Notes: generated by a model not told the origin, from the sequence alone. A stretch of DNA of 64,000 nucleotides from an uncultured Bacteroides sp. (GCA_900552075.1 URYL01000004.1:132071-196070), one strand, 5' to 3'. Positions 35,482 to 44,987 are shown, counted from the stretch's first letter. Program-made: numbers and translations.

Positions 35482-37047
35482 ATGAAGTATTTATATATTA
35501 CAATATTGCTCGCAATATTAATGCCATCATGCAATGCATTGGATCTGACGCCTGAAGATTATTATAGTTCTGAGTCTTACTGGGAAAATGAATCACAAGT
35601 TGATATGTATGTGACAGGCCTTTATGCCGAGCTCAGAGAAAAATACGACATGCCTGTAACTTTAGGCGAATTTAGAGGAGAAACGCTTATATCTGATGTA
35701 ACCAGTATGGGACAAGGTGCTTATGGAGCTCCAATGACCAATAACATGCTAACTAAAGATAATACAGGAATAGAAGATTGGTATGGATTATACCCTAATA
35801 TCATGCACGTCAATTTACTTATTGAAAAATTAAAAGATGCAAACTATATTAGTGAAGAAAAAAAAGCCAATTATTCAGGACAAGCATACGGCCTAAGAGC
35901 TTTCTATTATTTTTACCTATATCGTACTTATGGAGGAGTTCCATTGGAAACTGAAGCAAAAGTAGTAGATGGGAATATAGATCCAAGCCAACTATATAAA
36001 GAGAGAGCAACTCCTGAACAGGTACTCAATCTTATAAAAGAAGACATACAGCGATCTGAAGAAAATTTTGAGAAAACAAATAAAGAGAACTTTGACAGAT
36101 ATTCGTGGACATACTATTCTACAGAGATGTTAAAAGCAAAAGTGTATCTATGGTCTGCCAAAGTAACTACAGGAGATCATAATGCCTCTCTAGTCGGTCC
36201 AGATCCTAATAATGCAGATATTAAAACGGCTCGAGACGCTTTGTTAAACCTCAAAGGGAAATTTGAACTAGTTGATGATTTTCAATCAATCTGGAGTGCC
36301 TTAAATAAAGAAAATAATGAAGTAATTTTCTCCATAAAATTCGACAAAACCGAAATGACCAATTGGGGAGGGAATTGGCTCTACCCAACCTCTTTATTCA
36401 GCAATGCAACTGATTTAGAAGGTAATCCATTAAGTGGTGATCCACTTAATCTACTTACCGCTGGTCCATTACGTTATGAATATAGAACAGACTTCATCAA
36501 ACAATTCTTAGCAGACGATACACGTTTGAATGGAACATTCTTCCAATTCTATCTAGTGGATGACAATAATAATAAAACCCAAGGTTCATGTTTAACTAAG
36601 ATTATGGGACATACTGAAGGCGGAATTCATTATTTCGATTCAGACATAATAATTTATAGATATGCTGATGTATTGTTGATGCTCGCAGAATGCGAAAACG
36701 CTCTTAACAATTTTAGTTCCTGTGCATCATATATCAATGATATCAGAAATCGGGCCTACGGAAATGGACATGGGCACACATATACAGAAGGAGATTTTTA
36801 TGAAAATGAATGGACTATCCTGCAAGAAAGAGATAAAGAATTCGTAGGAGAAGGACATCGATGGTTTGATTTACTACGTTTACAAGATACAGGAAATAAA
36901 CCTTTTGTATTTTCAGTAAAGGCCAACTACGGGAGAAACCTTCCTATACTCAATACTGAGGATGCATATAAACAATTATGGCCTATCAATATTGAAGTCA
37001 TCAATAGTGATCCATTAATCAAACAAACACCTGGATATGAAGAATAA
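35482..37047 (+). CDS. SusD/RagB-type surface glycan-binding lipoprotein (NanU-like by context)
   Basis: 521 residues with a lipobox at Cys17 (MPSC). SusD family: N-terminal SESYWENESQVDMYVTGLY, helical TPR-like core (GLRAFYYFYLYRTYGGVPL), and a C-terminal segment DIIIYRYADVLLMLAECEN followed by INDIRNRAYG and RDKEFVGEGHRWFDLLRL, all family hallmarks. It lies on the cell surface as the lid of the SusC barrel. In the Bacteroides/Tannerella nan clusters the equivalent NanU binds free sialic acid. Its stop overlaps the esterase start by 11 bp. Confidence 0.93.
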   Translation: MKYLYITILLAILMPSCNALDLTPEDYYSSESYWENESQVDMYVTGLYAELREKYDMPVTLGEFRGETLISDVTSMGQGAYGAPMTNNMLTKDNTGIEDWYGLYPNIMHVNLLIEKLKDANYISEEKKANYSGQAYGLRAFYYFYLYRTYGGVPLETEAKVVDGNIDPSQLYKERATPEQVLNLIKEDIQRSEENFEKTNKENFDRYSWTYYSTEMLKAKVYLWSAKVTTGDHNASLVGPDPNNADIKTARDALLNLKGKFELVDDFQSIWSALNKENNEVIFSIKFDKTEMTNWGGNWLYPTSLFSNATDLEGNPLSGDPLNLLTAGPLRYEYRTDFIKQFLADDTRLNGTFFQFYLVDDNNNKTQGSCLTKIMGHTEGGIHYFDSDIIIYRYADVLLMLAECENALNNFSSCASYINDIRNRAYGNGHGHTYTEGDFYENEWTILQERDKEFVGEGHRWFDLLRLQDTGNKPFVFSVKANYGRNLPILNTEDAYKQLWPINIEVINSDPLIKQTPGYEE

Positions 37048-38269
37048 AACCATAATATTTATTTTATTCATTCTGTACGTAGCTCCAATATTCCCACAGT
37101 ATATAGACAGTACTTTTACTGAAAGGGAAGATGGAAGATTTATGAGCACTTATGGATATGTCCTTTCTGTTCTAGAAAGGACAAAACCTAAACTTGCTTA
37201 TAATCCTCAAATGACTCTTAAGGAATTCCAAGAATGGAAAGAGAAGGTAAGGAACGCAATGCTGAAACTAATGAATTTTCCTAAAGCAACAAATCAACCA
37301 AGTCCAGTGCGTATATCATCAGAACCCCGTAAGGGATATGTATTGGAAAAGTGGGAGTTCTACCCACTACCTGGTTGTGTTTCAACATTTCTTGTTCTCA
37401 AACCAGAAAAATTAGTAGACAAACTACCTGCCATTCTTTGTATCCCTGGAGCTGGAAGAACAAAAGAAGGTCTTGCAGGAGAACCTGGTATCTTTAATGA
37501 ATATACAGAAGACATTACTTCCGAACATGTAACAATGGCTCTTGACTATGTAAAAGCTGGATATATCGCAATAGCGGTAGACAATGCAGGAGCAGGTGAA
37601 GCAGCCGACATAGAACATTACAAAATGGGTAGTAATTACAACTATGATATTATATCACGTATCTTACTAGAATTAGGATGGAGCTGGTTAGGATATACTT
37701 CATTTTTAGATATGCAGGTTCTACAGTGGATGAAATCTCAAGATTATATTGATGCAAAGCACATTATAGTCAGTGGTTTTTCCTTAGGAACAGAACCTCT
37801 AATGGTACTAGGAGTTTTAGATAAAGACATTTTTGCCTTTGTTTATAATGACTTTTTATGCAATACACAAGAAAGAGCCATAGTAGTAACTAAACCTCGG
37901 AAAGAAGGATATAGAACTTTCCCTAATTCAATTCGTCATCTTATACCTTCTTATTGGAAATATTTCAATTTCCCTGATGTGGTTGCTTCACTAGCTCCTC
38001 GCCCCATTATCTTTACAGAAGGAGGGTTAGATAGAGATTTCAATCTGGTAAAAGATGCTTATAAGAAAAATAATGCAGTAAATAATATTGAATGTCATCA
38101 CTACCCAAAGTATGCAAAGGAAAACTCTAGATCAAAAATAAATAAATTACCAAAAGGATTGGATACTTCTACATACCTCCAAAAAGTCAATGTAGATCCT
38201 GATAACCACTATTTTAAATCTGAATTAGTTATTCCTTGGATTAATAAAATCATTATGAAATCCAAATAA
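37037..38269 (+). CDS. Exported alpha/beta-hydrolase, acetylesterase-like (Abhydrolase_7/AXE1-type)
   Basis: 410 residues with an N-terminal signal peptide. Alpha/beta-hydrolase fold: oxyanion region CIPGAGRTKEG, nucleophile elbow GFSLG with Ser249, probable acid Asp332 in GGLDRDF and His391 in the DPDNHYF segment. This class includes bacterial acetyl-xylan-type esterases and related exported hydrolases. It overlaps the SusD gene by 11 bp and so belongs to the outer-membrane uptake operon. Given the sialidase next door, removal of O-acetyl groups from sialic acids or glycans is the most economical idea, but this protein is not of the SGNH fold used by NanS. Substrate unproven. Confidence 0.75.
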   Translation: MKNKTIIFILFILYVAPIFPQYIDSTFTEREDGRFMSTYGYVLSVLERTKPKLAYNPQMTLKEFQEWKEKVRNAMLKLMNFPKATNQPSPVRISSEPRKGYVLEKWEFYPLPGCVSTFLVLKPEKLVDKLPAILCIPGAGRTKEGLAGEPGIFNEYTEDITSEHVTMALDYVKAGYIAIAVDNAGAGEAADIEHYKMGSNYNYDIISRILLELGWSWLGYTSFLDMQVLQWMKSQDYIDAKHIIVSGFSLGTEPLMVLGVLDKDIFAFVYNDFLCNTQERAIVVTKPRKEGYRTFPNSIRHLIPSYWKYFNFPDVVASLAPRPIIFTEGGLDRDFNLVKDAYKKNNAVNNIECHHYPKYAKENSRSKINKLPKGLDTSTYLQKVNVDPDNHYFKSELVIPWINKIIMKSK

Positions 38270-38289
38270 ACTTCTAAAAGAAAACAAGC

Positions 38290-38335
38290 CTTACCCAAGT
38301 TTACGATATCCAACGTATTCTTGGGTAAGCTATTT
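38290..38335 (+). terminator. Terminator of the SusC/SusD/esterase operon
   Basis: CTTACCCAAG (38290-38299) pairs with CTTGGGTAAG (38320-38329); an inner TACG/CGTA pairing shortens the loop. Followed by CTATTTTA, a modest T tract. Confidence 0.65.
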
Positions 38336-38415
38336 TATAGCCATGCTCTTCATCCCCAACCCCACATTTCCGCAGAAAACAAAGTCAAACAGTTGATTAG
38401 CAAACCGAAATTTCG

Positions 38416-38423
38416 TAATTTTG
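38416..38423 (+). promoter_or_regulatory. -7 element before the THUMP methyltransferase gene
   Basis: TAATTTTG fits TAnnTTTG, 35 bp before ATG 38458. The start codon choice at 38458 is consistent with it. Confidence 0.5.
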
Positions 38424-38457
38424 CCCCTGTCAATTGAAATTACGTAATTTTATCAAG

Positions 38458-39978
38458 ATGAATCAAGAATTCGAGCTTATCGCCAAGACCTTCCAGGGAC
38501 TGGAAGAAGTTCTGGCACAAGAACTCACTGAGCTGGGAGCCAGCAACATTGAAATCGGCCGACGCATGGTTTCTTTCACCGGCGACAAGGCCATGATGTA
38601 TAAGGCAAACTTCTGCCTGCGCACCGCCATCCGTATTTTAAAACCCATCAAACATTTCACTGCCAAGACTGCCGATGAGGTATACGATGCCGTAAAAAGC
38701 ATCGAATGGGAAAAATACCTCGACAACATGAGCAGTTTTTCCGTGGATGCCGTGGTTTATTCCAGCGAATTCCGCCACTCCAAGTTTGTGGCCTACAAGG
38801 TGAAAGATGCAGTAGTCGACTACTTCCGTGAAAAGACCGGCAACCGTCCTTCCGTACGCATCAGCAATCCGGACCTGGCCATCCACATCCATATTGCGGA
38901 AGAAGAATGTACACTGGCACTCGACAGCTCCGGCGAATCACTTCATCGCAGAGGCTACCGTCAGGAACAGGTGGAAGCACCGCTGAACGAGGTATTGGCT
39001 GCCGGCATGATTCTGATGACCGGCTGGCGAGGCGAATGCGACCTGATTGACCCGATGTGCGGTTCGGGTACCATCCCCATCGAAGCAGCGCTGATTGCCC
39101 GCAACATTGCCCCGGGAGTGTTCCGCAAAGAGTTCGGATTCGAAAAATGGAAAGATTTCGACCAGGAACTTTTCGATGCCATTTATAACGATGATTCACA
39201 AGAGCGTGAATTCACACATAAGATTTACGGATACGACAACAACCCGAAAGCCAACGAGATTGCTCAGCACAACGTAAAGGCGGCCGGAGTCAGCAAAGAT
39301 GTCATCCTGAAAATCCAACCGTTCCAGCAGTTTGAAAAGCCGGAACAGAAAAGCATCATCATCACCAACCCGCCGTATGGCGAACGTATTTCTTCCGATG
39401 ACCTGTTAGGACTTTACCAGATGATCGGAGAACGCTTGAAACATGCGTTTGCCGGAAACGATGCCTGGATTCTGAGCTACCGCGACGAATGTTTCGACCA
39501 GATTGGCCTGAAAGCTTCCGTAAAGATTCCGTTGTTCAACGGTGCGTTGGAGTGTCAGTTCCGAAAATACCAGATTTTTGACGGGAAATACAAAGAATTC
39601 CGCTCAGAAAACAGTGACAAGGAGTTCAAGCCGAAGTACGAAGAGAAACCGGCACGCCCGCGTCACCACGGAGAAAAAGTGGAATACGCACGCAAGGAAC
39701 GCAAAGAAGGTGTTCGGGGAGAACGGAAAGAAGGCTTCCGCAATGACCGGAAAGAAGGTTTCCGCAGAGATTCCGACCAGAAAGAAGTGTTCCGCGGACG
39801 GAAAGCCGGCGACGGAAAAGAATTTACCCGCGAACGCCGCAAGGAGTTCAAATACAAAGAGGAACCGAAGCCGCGTAACCCGCGTCCTTCTACAGACGAC
39901 GGACGTCCGAAAGCAGCTCCCGCCCCGCGCTACATGCACAAGCGCCGCAGCGAGGAAGAGGAAAATTCACAAGATTAA
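38458..39978 (+). CDS. THUMP-domain class I SAM-dependent RNA methyltransferase (RlmL/TrmN-like)
   Basis: 506 residues from ATG 38458. N-terminal THUMP domain (about 1-155), then a Rossmann methyltransferase domain with DPMCGSGTIPIEAA and the NPPYGER motif (Asn near residue 304), which binds the target base. It methylates guanosine N2 in 23S rRNA or tRNA. The last 110 residues are a low-complexity tail very rich in Lys, Arg and Glu, with repeated RKEG and GFR units; such tails often add non-specific RNA affinity. The gene runs into the peptidase gene after a 13-bp gap. Confidence 0.9.
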   Translation: MNQEFELIAKTFQGLEEVLAQELTELGASNIEIGRRMVSFTGDKAMMYKANFCLRTAIRILKPIKHFTAKTADEVYDAVKSIEWEKYLDNMSSFSVDAVVYSSEFRHSKFVAYKVKDAVVDYFREKTGNRPSVRISNPDLAIHIHIAEEECTLALDSSGESLHRRGYRQEQVEAPLNEVLAAGMILMTGWRGECDLIDPMCGSGTIPIEAALIARNIAPGVFRKEFGFEKWKDFDQELFDAIYNDDSQEREFTHKIYGYDNNPKANEIAQHNVKAAGVSKDVILKIQPFQQFEKPEQKSIIITNPPYGERISSDDLLGLYQMIGERLKHAFAGNDAWILSYRDECFDQIGLKASVKIPLFNGALECQFRKYQIFDGKYKEFRSENSDKEFKPKYEEKPARPRHHGEKVEYARKERKEGVRGERKEGFRNDRKEGFRRDSDQKEVFRGRKAGDGKEFTRERRKEFKYKEEPKPRNPRPSTDDGRPKAAPAPRYMHKRRSEEEENSQD

Positions 39979-39991
39979 AGACAAGTCACAC

Positions 39992-42238
39992 ATGAAACGT
40001 CTATTTTTGTTATTCTTTTTATTATGTAGTATGACCGTCTCTGCCACCTTTGCCCAGGAAAAGAAAGCGTTTACGCTGGAAGATGTCATTCCGGGCGGAA
40101 ACAATTATTTCAACCTAGTTCCCAAAAACATTCCGGGACTGCAATGGTGGGGCGACGTATGCGTACGGGCAGATGTGGAGAACATCCGCAGCATCCAGCT
40201 GAAAGACGGCAAGGAAACCGTGCTGGTTACCCTGGATGAAGTGAACCAGGCCCTTGAAAAAGGAGAAAAGCCTTTCCAGCTTTCTCATGAACTGAAACCG
40301 CTCCGCAGCCTGATGTCCGCATCCCTGCCTTGGGCCGGAAAGAAAGTGATTGTGTTCCAGCAAAGCAACTATTGGGTGGAATACGATTTCGGACAGAAAA
40401 AGATTACCAACCTGTTCCGGTTGAACGAAAAGGCAGCCAACTTAGATTTCTGCAAGGCCAACGACAAAGTGGCCTACACCGTCGGAAACGGTCTGTTTGT
40501 GGCCGACAAGGGAGAAGAAAGCCGACAAATCAATCCGTCACAGACCGAAGAAGGAGTGGTTTACGGTCAGGCTGTACACCGCAACGAGTTTGGCATCTAT
40601 AAGGGTACATTCTGGAGTCCGAAAGGAAACTACCTGGCTTTCTACCGCATGGACCAGAGTATGGTGACCGATTATCCGCAGGTAAATACCTCTACCCGCA
40701 TCGCCACTCTTGAACCGGACAAATATCCGATGGCAGGCATGACCAGCCATAAAGTGACCGTAGGCGTATATGAGGTAAAAACCGGAAAAGTCATTTACTT
40801 GCAGGCAGGCGACCCTACCGACCGTTATTTTACCAACGTCAGCTGGTCGCCCGATGAACAGCACATCTACGTCATCGAGCTGAACCGCGACCAGAACCAT
40901 GCACAGCTGGTCAGCTACCAGGCTGCTACCGGCGAAAAGGAAGGCATCCTGTATGAAGAAAAGCATCCGAAATACGTAGAACCTCAACACCCGCTGGTAT
41001 TCCTGCCATGGGATGAAACTCAGTTCATCTACCAAAGCCAGCGCGACGGCTTCAACCACCTGTACCTGATGGATACGAAAGCCAAAGGAGAAGGGGTTTG
41101 GAAGAATGGCAAACTGGAAGGCAGCACTTACCTGGAGCACCTGAAAGTCACTCCACTGACTCAGGGCGACTGGCTGGTACAGGATATTTTAGGATTCAAT
41201 GCCGGAAAGAAGGAAATCATTATCAGCAGCACGGAAATCTCTCCGTTGCAGACCAATCTGTTCTGCCTCAACGTGAAAACCGGGAAACGTACGTTATTAG
41301 GAGAAAAAGACGGCATGCACCGGGCTTCTCTCTCTGCCAGCGGTACGTATTTGATAGATAACTTCTCCTCTTTCACCGTGGGACGGGAAATCACCTTACT
41401 GCCCACCAACGGCAAGAAGGGAACTGTTTTGTTGAAAGCTGACGACCCGATGCGCAGTCAGTTTAATTTGCCGGAGATTACCATCGGTACCCTCAAGGCC
41501 GCCGACGGAAAGACCGACTTATACTACCGTCTGATTAAACCGGTAAATTTTGACCCGAACAAGAAATATCCGGCCATCATCTATGTGTATGGCGGACCGC
41601 ACGCCCAGCTCATCCACAACTCCCGTTTCTACGATGCCAGAGGATGGGACTTGTACATGGCACAGAAGGGCTATGTCATGCTGACGGTAGACAGCCGGGG
41701 AAGCGACAACCGGGGACTGGCGTTTGAAAACTGCACCTTCCGCCACTTGGGAGTAGAAGAAATGAAAGACCAGGTGAAGGGAGTGGAATTCCTGAAATCA
41801 CTTTCGTATGTGGATGGCAACCGTATCGGCGTACATGGCTGGAGCTTTGGCGGTTTCATGACCACCAACCTCATGCTCTCCTATCCCGACATCTTCAAGG
41901 TAGGTGTAGCCGGCGGACCGGTCATCGACTGGAAGTTCTATGAAGTGATGTACGGCGAGCGTTACATGGACACGCCGCAGACGAATCCGGAAGGCTACAA
42001 AGGCTCCGACCTGAAACAGAAAGCCGGCAACCTGAAAGGCCGTCTGGAAATCATCATCGGCGGAACAGACCCTACCTGTGTACCGCAGCACACCTACACG
42101 TTCCTGAGAGCTTGCATCGAGGCAGGCACACATCCCGACCTCTTCATCTATCCGGAAGACGGACACAACATGATGGGGCGCGACCGTGTACACCTGCACG
42201 AACACATCACCCGCTATTTTGAAGACCACTTGAAATAA
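39992..42238 (+). CDS. S9 family prolyl oligopeptidase / dipeptidyl peptidase IV
   Basis: 748 residues from ATG 39992; the frame is open further upstream but lies inside the methyltransferase gene. A signal peptide ends near TFAQ, so periplasmic. N-terminal beta-propeller (DPPIV_N) about 100-480, C-terminal alpha/beta-hydrolase domain with the triad Ser618 (HGWSFGG), Asp693 (GGTDPT) and His725 (EDGHNM). It removes X-Pro dipeptides from peptide N-termini. Bacteroides species lean on such peptidases for peptide use. Followed 25 bp later by purD. Confidence 0.92.
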   Translation: MKRLFLLFFLLCSMTVSATFAQEKKAFTLEDVIPGGNNYFNLVPKNIPGLQWWGDVCVRADVENIRSIQLKDGKETVLVTLDEVNQALEKGEKPFQLSHELKPLRSLMSASLPWAGKKVIVFQQSNYWVEYDFGQKKITNLFRLNEKAANLDFCKANDKVAYTVGNGLFVADKGEESRQINPSQTEEGVVYGQAVHRNEFGIYKGTFWSPKGNYLAFYRMDQSMVTDYPQVNTSTRIATLEPDKYPMAGMTSHKVTVGVYEVKTGKVIYLQAGDPTDRYFTNVSWSPDEQHIYVIELNRDQNHAQLVSYQAATGEKEGILYEEKHPKYVEPQHPLVFLPWDETQFIYQSQRDGFNHLYLMDTKAKGEGVWKNGKLEGSTYLEHLKVTPLTQGDWLVQDILGFNAGKKEIIISSTEISPLQTNLFCLNVKTGKRTLLGEKDGMHRASLSASGTYLIDNFSSFTVGREITLLPTNGKKGTVLLKADDPMRSQFNLPEITIGTLKAADGKTDLYYRLIKPVNFDPNKKYPAIIYVYGGPHAQLIHNSRFYDARGWDLYMAQKGYVMLTVDSRGSDNRGLAFENCTFRHLGVEEMKDQVKGVEFLKSLSYVDGNRIGVHGWSFGGFMTTNLMLSYPDIFKVGVAGGPVIDWKFYEVMYGERYMDTPQTNPEGYKGSDLKQKAGNLKGRLEIIIGGTDPTCVPQHTYTFLRACIEAGTHPDLFIYPEDGHNMMGRDRVHLHEHITRYFEDHLK

Positions 42239-42263
42239 TCGACTAAAAAAACAGATACAGAAT

Positions 42264-43538
42264 ATGAAACTTTTACTGTTAGGTTCAGGAGGACGCGAAC
42301 ATGCACTGGCATGGAAAATCGCACAAAGCCCGAAAATTGAGAAATTGTACATCGCTCCGGGAAATGCCGGCACACTCGAAGTGGGCGAAAATGTAGCCAT
42401 CAAGGCCGACGACTTTGAAGGTATCAAGCAGTTTGTCATCGACAACGGCATCGACATGGTAGTGGTAGGTCCGGAAGACCCACTGGTAAAGGGGGTATAT
42501 GATTTCTTCAAGCACGACGAAGCCTTGAAGCAGATTCCGGTCATCGGCCCGTCGAAAGCCGGAGCCGTACTGGAAGGCAGCAAGGAATTTGCCAAAGGAT
42601 TCATGCAGCGTCACCACATCCCGACAGCCGGATACAAGAGCATTACCGCAGCCAACTTGGAAGAAGGACTGGCCTTCTTGGAAACCCTGGAGGCTCCTTA
42701 CGTGCTGAAGGCCGACGGACTTTGTGCCGGAAAAGGCGTGTTGATTCTCCCGACCCTGGAAGAAGCCAAGAAAGAACTGAAGGAAATGCTGGGCGGTATG
42801 TTCGGCAACGCCTCAGCCACGGTGGTAATCGAGGAATTCCTGAGCGGCATTGAATGCTCGGTATTCGTGCTGACCGACGGAAAGAGTTACAAGATTCTGC
42901 CGGAAGCCAAAGACTACAAACGTATCGGCGAAGGCGACAAAGGTCTGAACACCGGCGGTATGGGTTCTGTTTCTCCCGTTCCGTTTGCAGATGCGGAATG
43001 GATGAAAAAGGTGGAAGACCGCATCATCCGTCCCACAGTAGAAGGCTTGGCGGAAGAAGGTATTGACTACAAAGGCTTTATCTTCTTCGGACTCATCAAC
43101 GTGAAGGGCGACCCGATGGTCATCGAATACAATGTCCGCATGGGCGACCCCGAGACAGAAAGCGTCATGCTGCGCATCAAGAGCGACCTGGTAGACCTCT
43201 TTGAAGGAGTAGCTCAGGGCAACCTGAACGAAAAGACATTGGAAATCGACCCGCGTTCGGCTGTCTGCGTCATGCTGGTATCCGGCGGTTACCCGGAAGC
43301 CTACGAAAAAGGATTCCCGATTACGGGCATTGAAGAAGCCAAAGCAGGCGGAAGCATCGTGTTCCATGCCGGTACAGCCCTGAAAGACGGACAGGTAGCC
43401 ACCTCAGGCGGACGTGTCATTGCGGTCAGCTCTTACGGCGCCAACAAAGACGAAGCCTTGGCACAGTCTTTCCGCAATGCCGGAAAAATCCATTTCGAGA
43501 AGAAATATTTCCGTTCTGACATCGGGTTCGACCTGTAA
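42264..43538 (+). CDS. purD: Phosphoribosylamine--glycine ligase (GARS)
   Basis: 424 residues, standard length. ATP-grasp enzyme of purine synthesis: joins phosphoribosylamine with glycine to form GAR. Motifs are LLLGSGGREHALAWK at the start, VVGPEDPLVKG, KADGLCAGKGV, LNTGGMGSVSP, and YNVRMGDPETE with the metal-binding residues. It is not with other pur genes. The next gene begins 2 bp after its stop. Confidence 0.96.
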   Translation: MKLLLLGSGGREHALAWKIAQSPKIEKLYIAPGNAGTLEVGENVAIKADDFEGIKQFVIDNGIDMVVVGPEDPLVKGVYDFFKHDEALKQIPVIGPSKAGAVLEGSKEFAKGFMQRHHIPTAGYKSITAANLEEGLAFLETLEAPYVLKADGLCAGKGVLILPTLEEAKKELKEMLGGMFGNASATVVIEEFLSGIECSVFVLTDGKSYKILPEAKDYKRIGEGDKGLNTGGMGSVSPVPFADAEWMKKVEDRIIRPTVEGLAEEGIDYKGFIFFGLINVKGDPMVIEYNVRMGDPETESVMLRIKSDLVDLFEGVAQGNLNEKTLEIDPRSAVCVMLVSGGYPEAYEKGFPITGIEEAKAGGSIVFHAGTALKDGQVATSGGRVIAVSSYGANKDEALAQSFRNAGKIHFEKKYFRSDIGFDL

Positions 43539-43540
43539 AC

Positions 43541-44476
43541 ATGCTTGCACGAAACAAATTTCAATATGAACTGGCAACGGGAAGAATCACTCTTCCTGTT
43601 GCCGTAGTTTTCTGTCTGCTCCTGTTCGGCATCACCTACCAGGAACAGACGGATTTCATTTCTTTGGCCATTTACGGCCTGATTACCTACTTACTGATTG
43701 AGCTGAACACCACATTCTCACTCATCCGCACCCGTACCACCCTTCATGCGGCGCTGTTCCTTTTTTTCTTTGGAGGGCTTCCCTTTCTGCACACCTACTC
43801 GCATGAGCAATGGATTCCGCTGCTGTTTGTCATCAGCTTCGGCTACCTGTTCCGGAGTTATGAGTCGCCCTACGCGGCCACTCCCATCTTTCACACCTTC
43901 CTCTGCATCGGCATCAGCAGTTTCCTGCTGCCCCAGACCCTCTATTTCATTCCGCTGATTTATTTTTACATGGTGGGGCTGCGTGCATTCACACTCCGCA
44001 CCTTCTTTGCAGGCCTCACGGGCATCTTTACCCCCTACTGGATTATGCTCTGTTACCACCTGTATACGGATACGCCCGAAAAAATCGGCGAACCGTTCCT
44101 GCAATTGTCCAGCTTTCCCCCGATAGACTATTCCGTGTTGTCACTGTCCCAGCTGGTATCCGGTGGAGCCGCCCTGCTGATTATCGCCATCTGCGGAGTA
44201 GAGAGCCTGCTGCACATCTATCAGGACAAGGTGCAGACACGCATCATGCTGCGCATCCTCCTCTTCACAGGAGTGGCCACCCTGCTGTGCATGGCACTTA
44301 TCCCTTCACATTTCAACACCTTCTTCACCATGACCCTCATTGTAGGCTCCATTTTGGGAGGACACCTGCTGGCACTGACTTTCAACCGTTTTACCCGTAT
44401 CTTCCTGTGGGCAGCTCTTGCCCTCTGGACGGGCGTATGTATATTTAATGTATGGATGCATTTATTCAATTCCTGA
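43541..44476 (+). CDS. Multi-pass membrane protein of unknown function
   Basis: 311 residues, with about nine or ten hydrophobic segments and few charged loops. No transport or enzyme motif that I recognise. It starts 2 bp after purD and overlaps the next gene by 25 bp, so it is translated in line with them. Possibly a Bacteroidetes-specific family; I do not recognise it. Confidence 0.75.
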   Translation: MLARNKFQYELATGRITLPVAVVFCLLLFGITYQEQTDFISLAIYGLITYLLIELNTTFSLIRTRTTLHAALFLFFFGGLPFLHTYSHEQWIPLLFVISFGYLFRSYESPYAATPIFHTFLCIGISSFLLPQTLYFIPLIYFYMVGLRAFTLRTFFAGLTGIFTPYWIMLCYHLYTDTPEKIGEPFLQLSSFPPIDYSVLSLSQLVSGGAALLIIAICGVESLLHIYQDKVQTRIMLRILLFTGVATLLCMALIPSHFNTFFTMTLIVGSILGGHLLALTFNRFTRIFLWAALALWTGVCIFNVWMHLFNS

Positions 44477-44916
44477 TAGACTGGGGATACTGGGGAATGT
44501 TTCTCTCGGCTTTCCTGGCCGGTACCATCCTGCCCTTCAGTTCGGAAGTGGTCCTGTTAGCCTGTGTGGGGCTGGGACTGGACCCGGTGTGGTCTACCCT
44601 TTTCACCACGGCCGGCAATGCCTTGGGAGGTGTGACCTGCTACTGGATAGGCCGGATGGGCAAGACCGAATGGATTGAGAAATATTTCAAGGTAGACAAG
44701 AAACAGATGGACCGGGCCATCCGCTTCATCCACGGGCGAGGCTCGTGGATGGCCTTCTTCTCCTTCCTGCCCGTCATCGGCGATGCCCTGCTCATTGCCT
44801 TGGGCTTCATGCGGGGCAACTTCTGGATCACCACCGTGGCCATGACCATTGGCAAGTTAGCGCGCTATGCCATCATTGTGGCTACGGCACTGGGCGTATT
44901 CCAGTATCTCCACTAA
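44452..44916 (+). CDS. YqaA/DedA-type small membrane protein (SNARE-associated family)
   Basis: 154 residues with four membrane segments. Family features are EVVLLACVGLGLDP, the amphipathic re-entrant segment GNALGGVTCYWIGRMGK, and FSFLPVIGDALLIALGFMRGNFW. Relatives in the DedA superfamily act as lipid flippases (for example undecaprenyl phosphate) or support membrane potential. Starts within the preceding gene (25-bp overlap). Confidence 0.85.
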   Translation: MDAFIQFLIDWGYWGMFLSAFLAGTILPFSSEVVLLACVGLGLDPVWSTLFTTAGNALGGVTCYWIGRMGKTEWIEKYFKVDKKQMDRAIRFIHGRGSWMAFFSFLPVIGDALLIALGFMRGNFWITTVAMTIGKLARYAIIVATALGVFQYLH

Positions 44917-44954
44917 GAAATCGCTTTCCGCTTTCCCCGCTTGAAAGATATGCG

Positions 44955-44962
44955 TATCTTTG
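44955..44962 (+). promoter_or_regulatory. -7 element of mnmD
   Basis: TATCTTTG 26 bp before ATG 44988; CTTT lies at the -33 position (44931-44934, 20-bp spacing). Confidence 0.6.
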
Positions 44963-44987
44963 CCCCCACACAACCGACAGTTATCAC

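Noticed and set aside
39542..42238. 898-residue version of the DPP-IV protein
   Set aside because: The first 150 residues are out-of-frame methyltransferase sequence; the ATG at 39992 gives a proper signal peptide.
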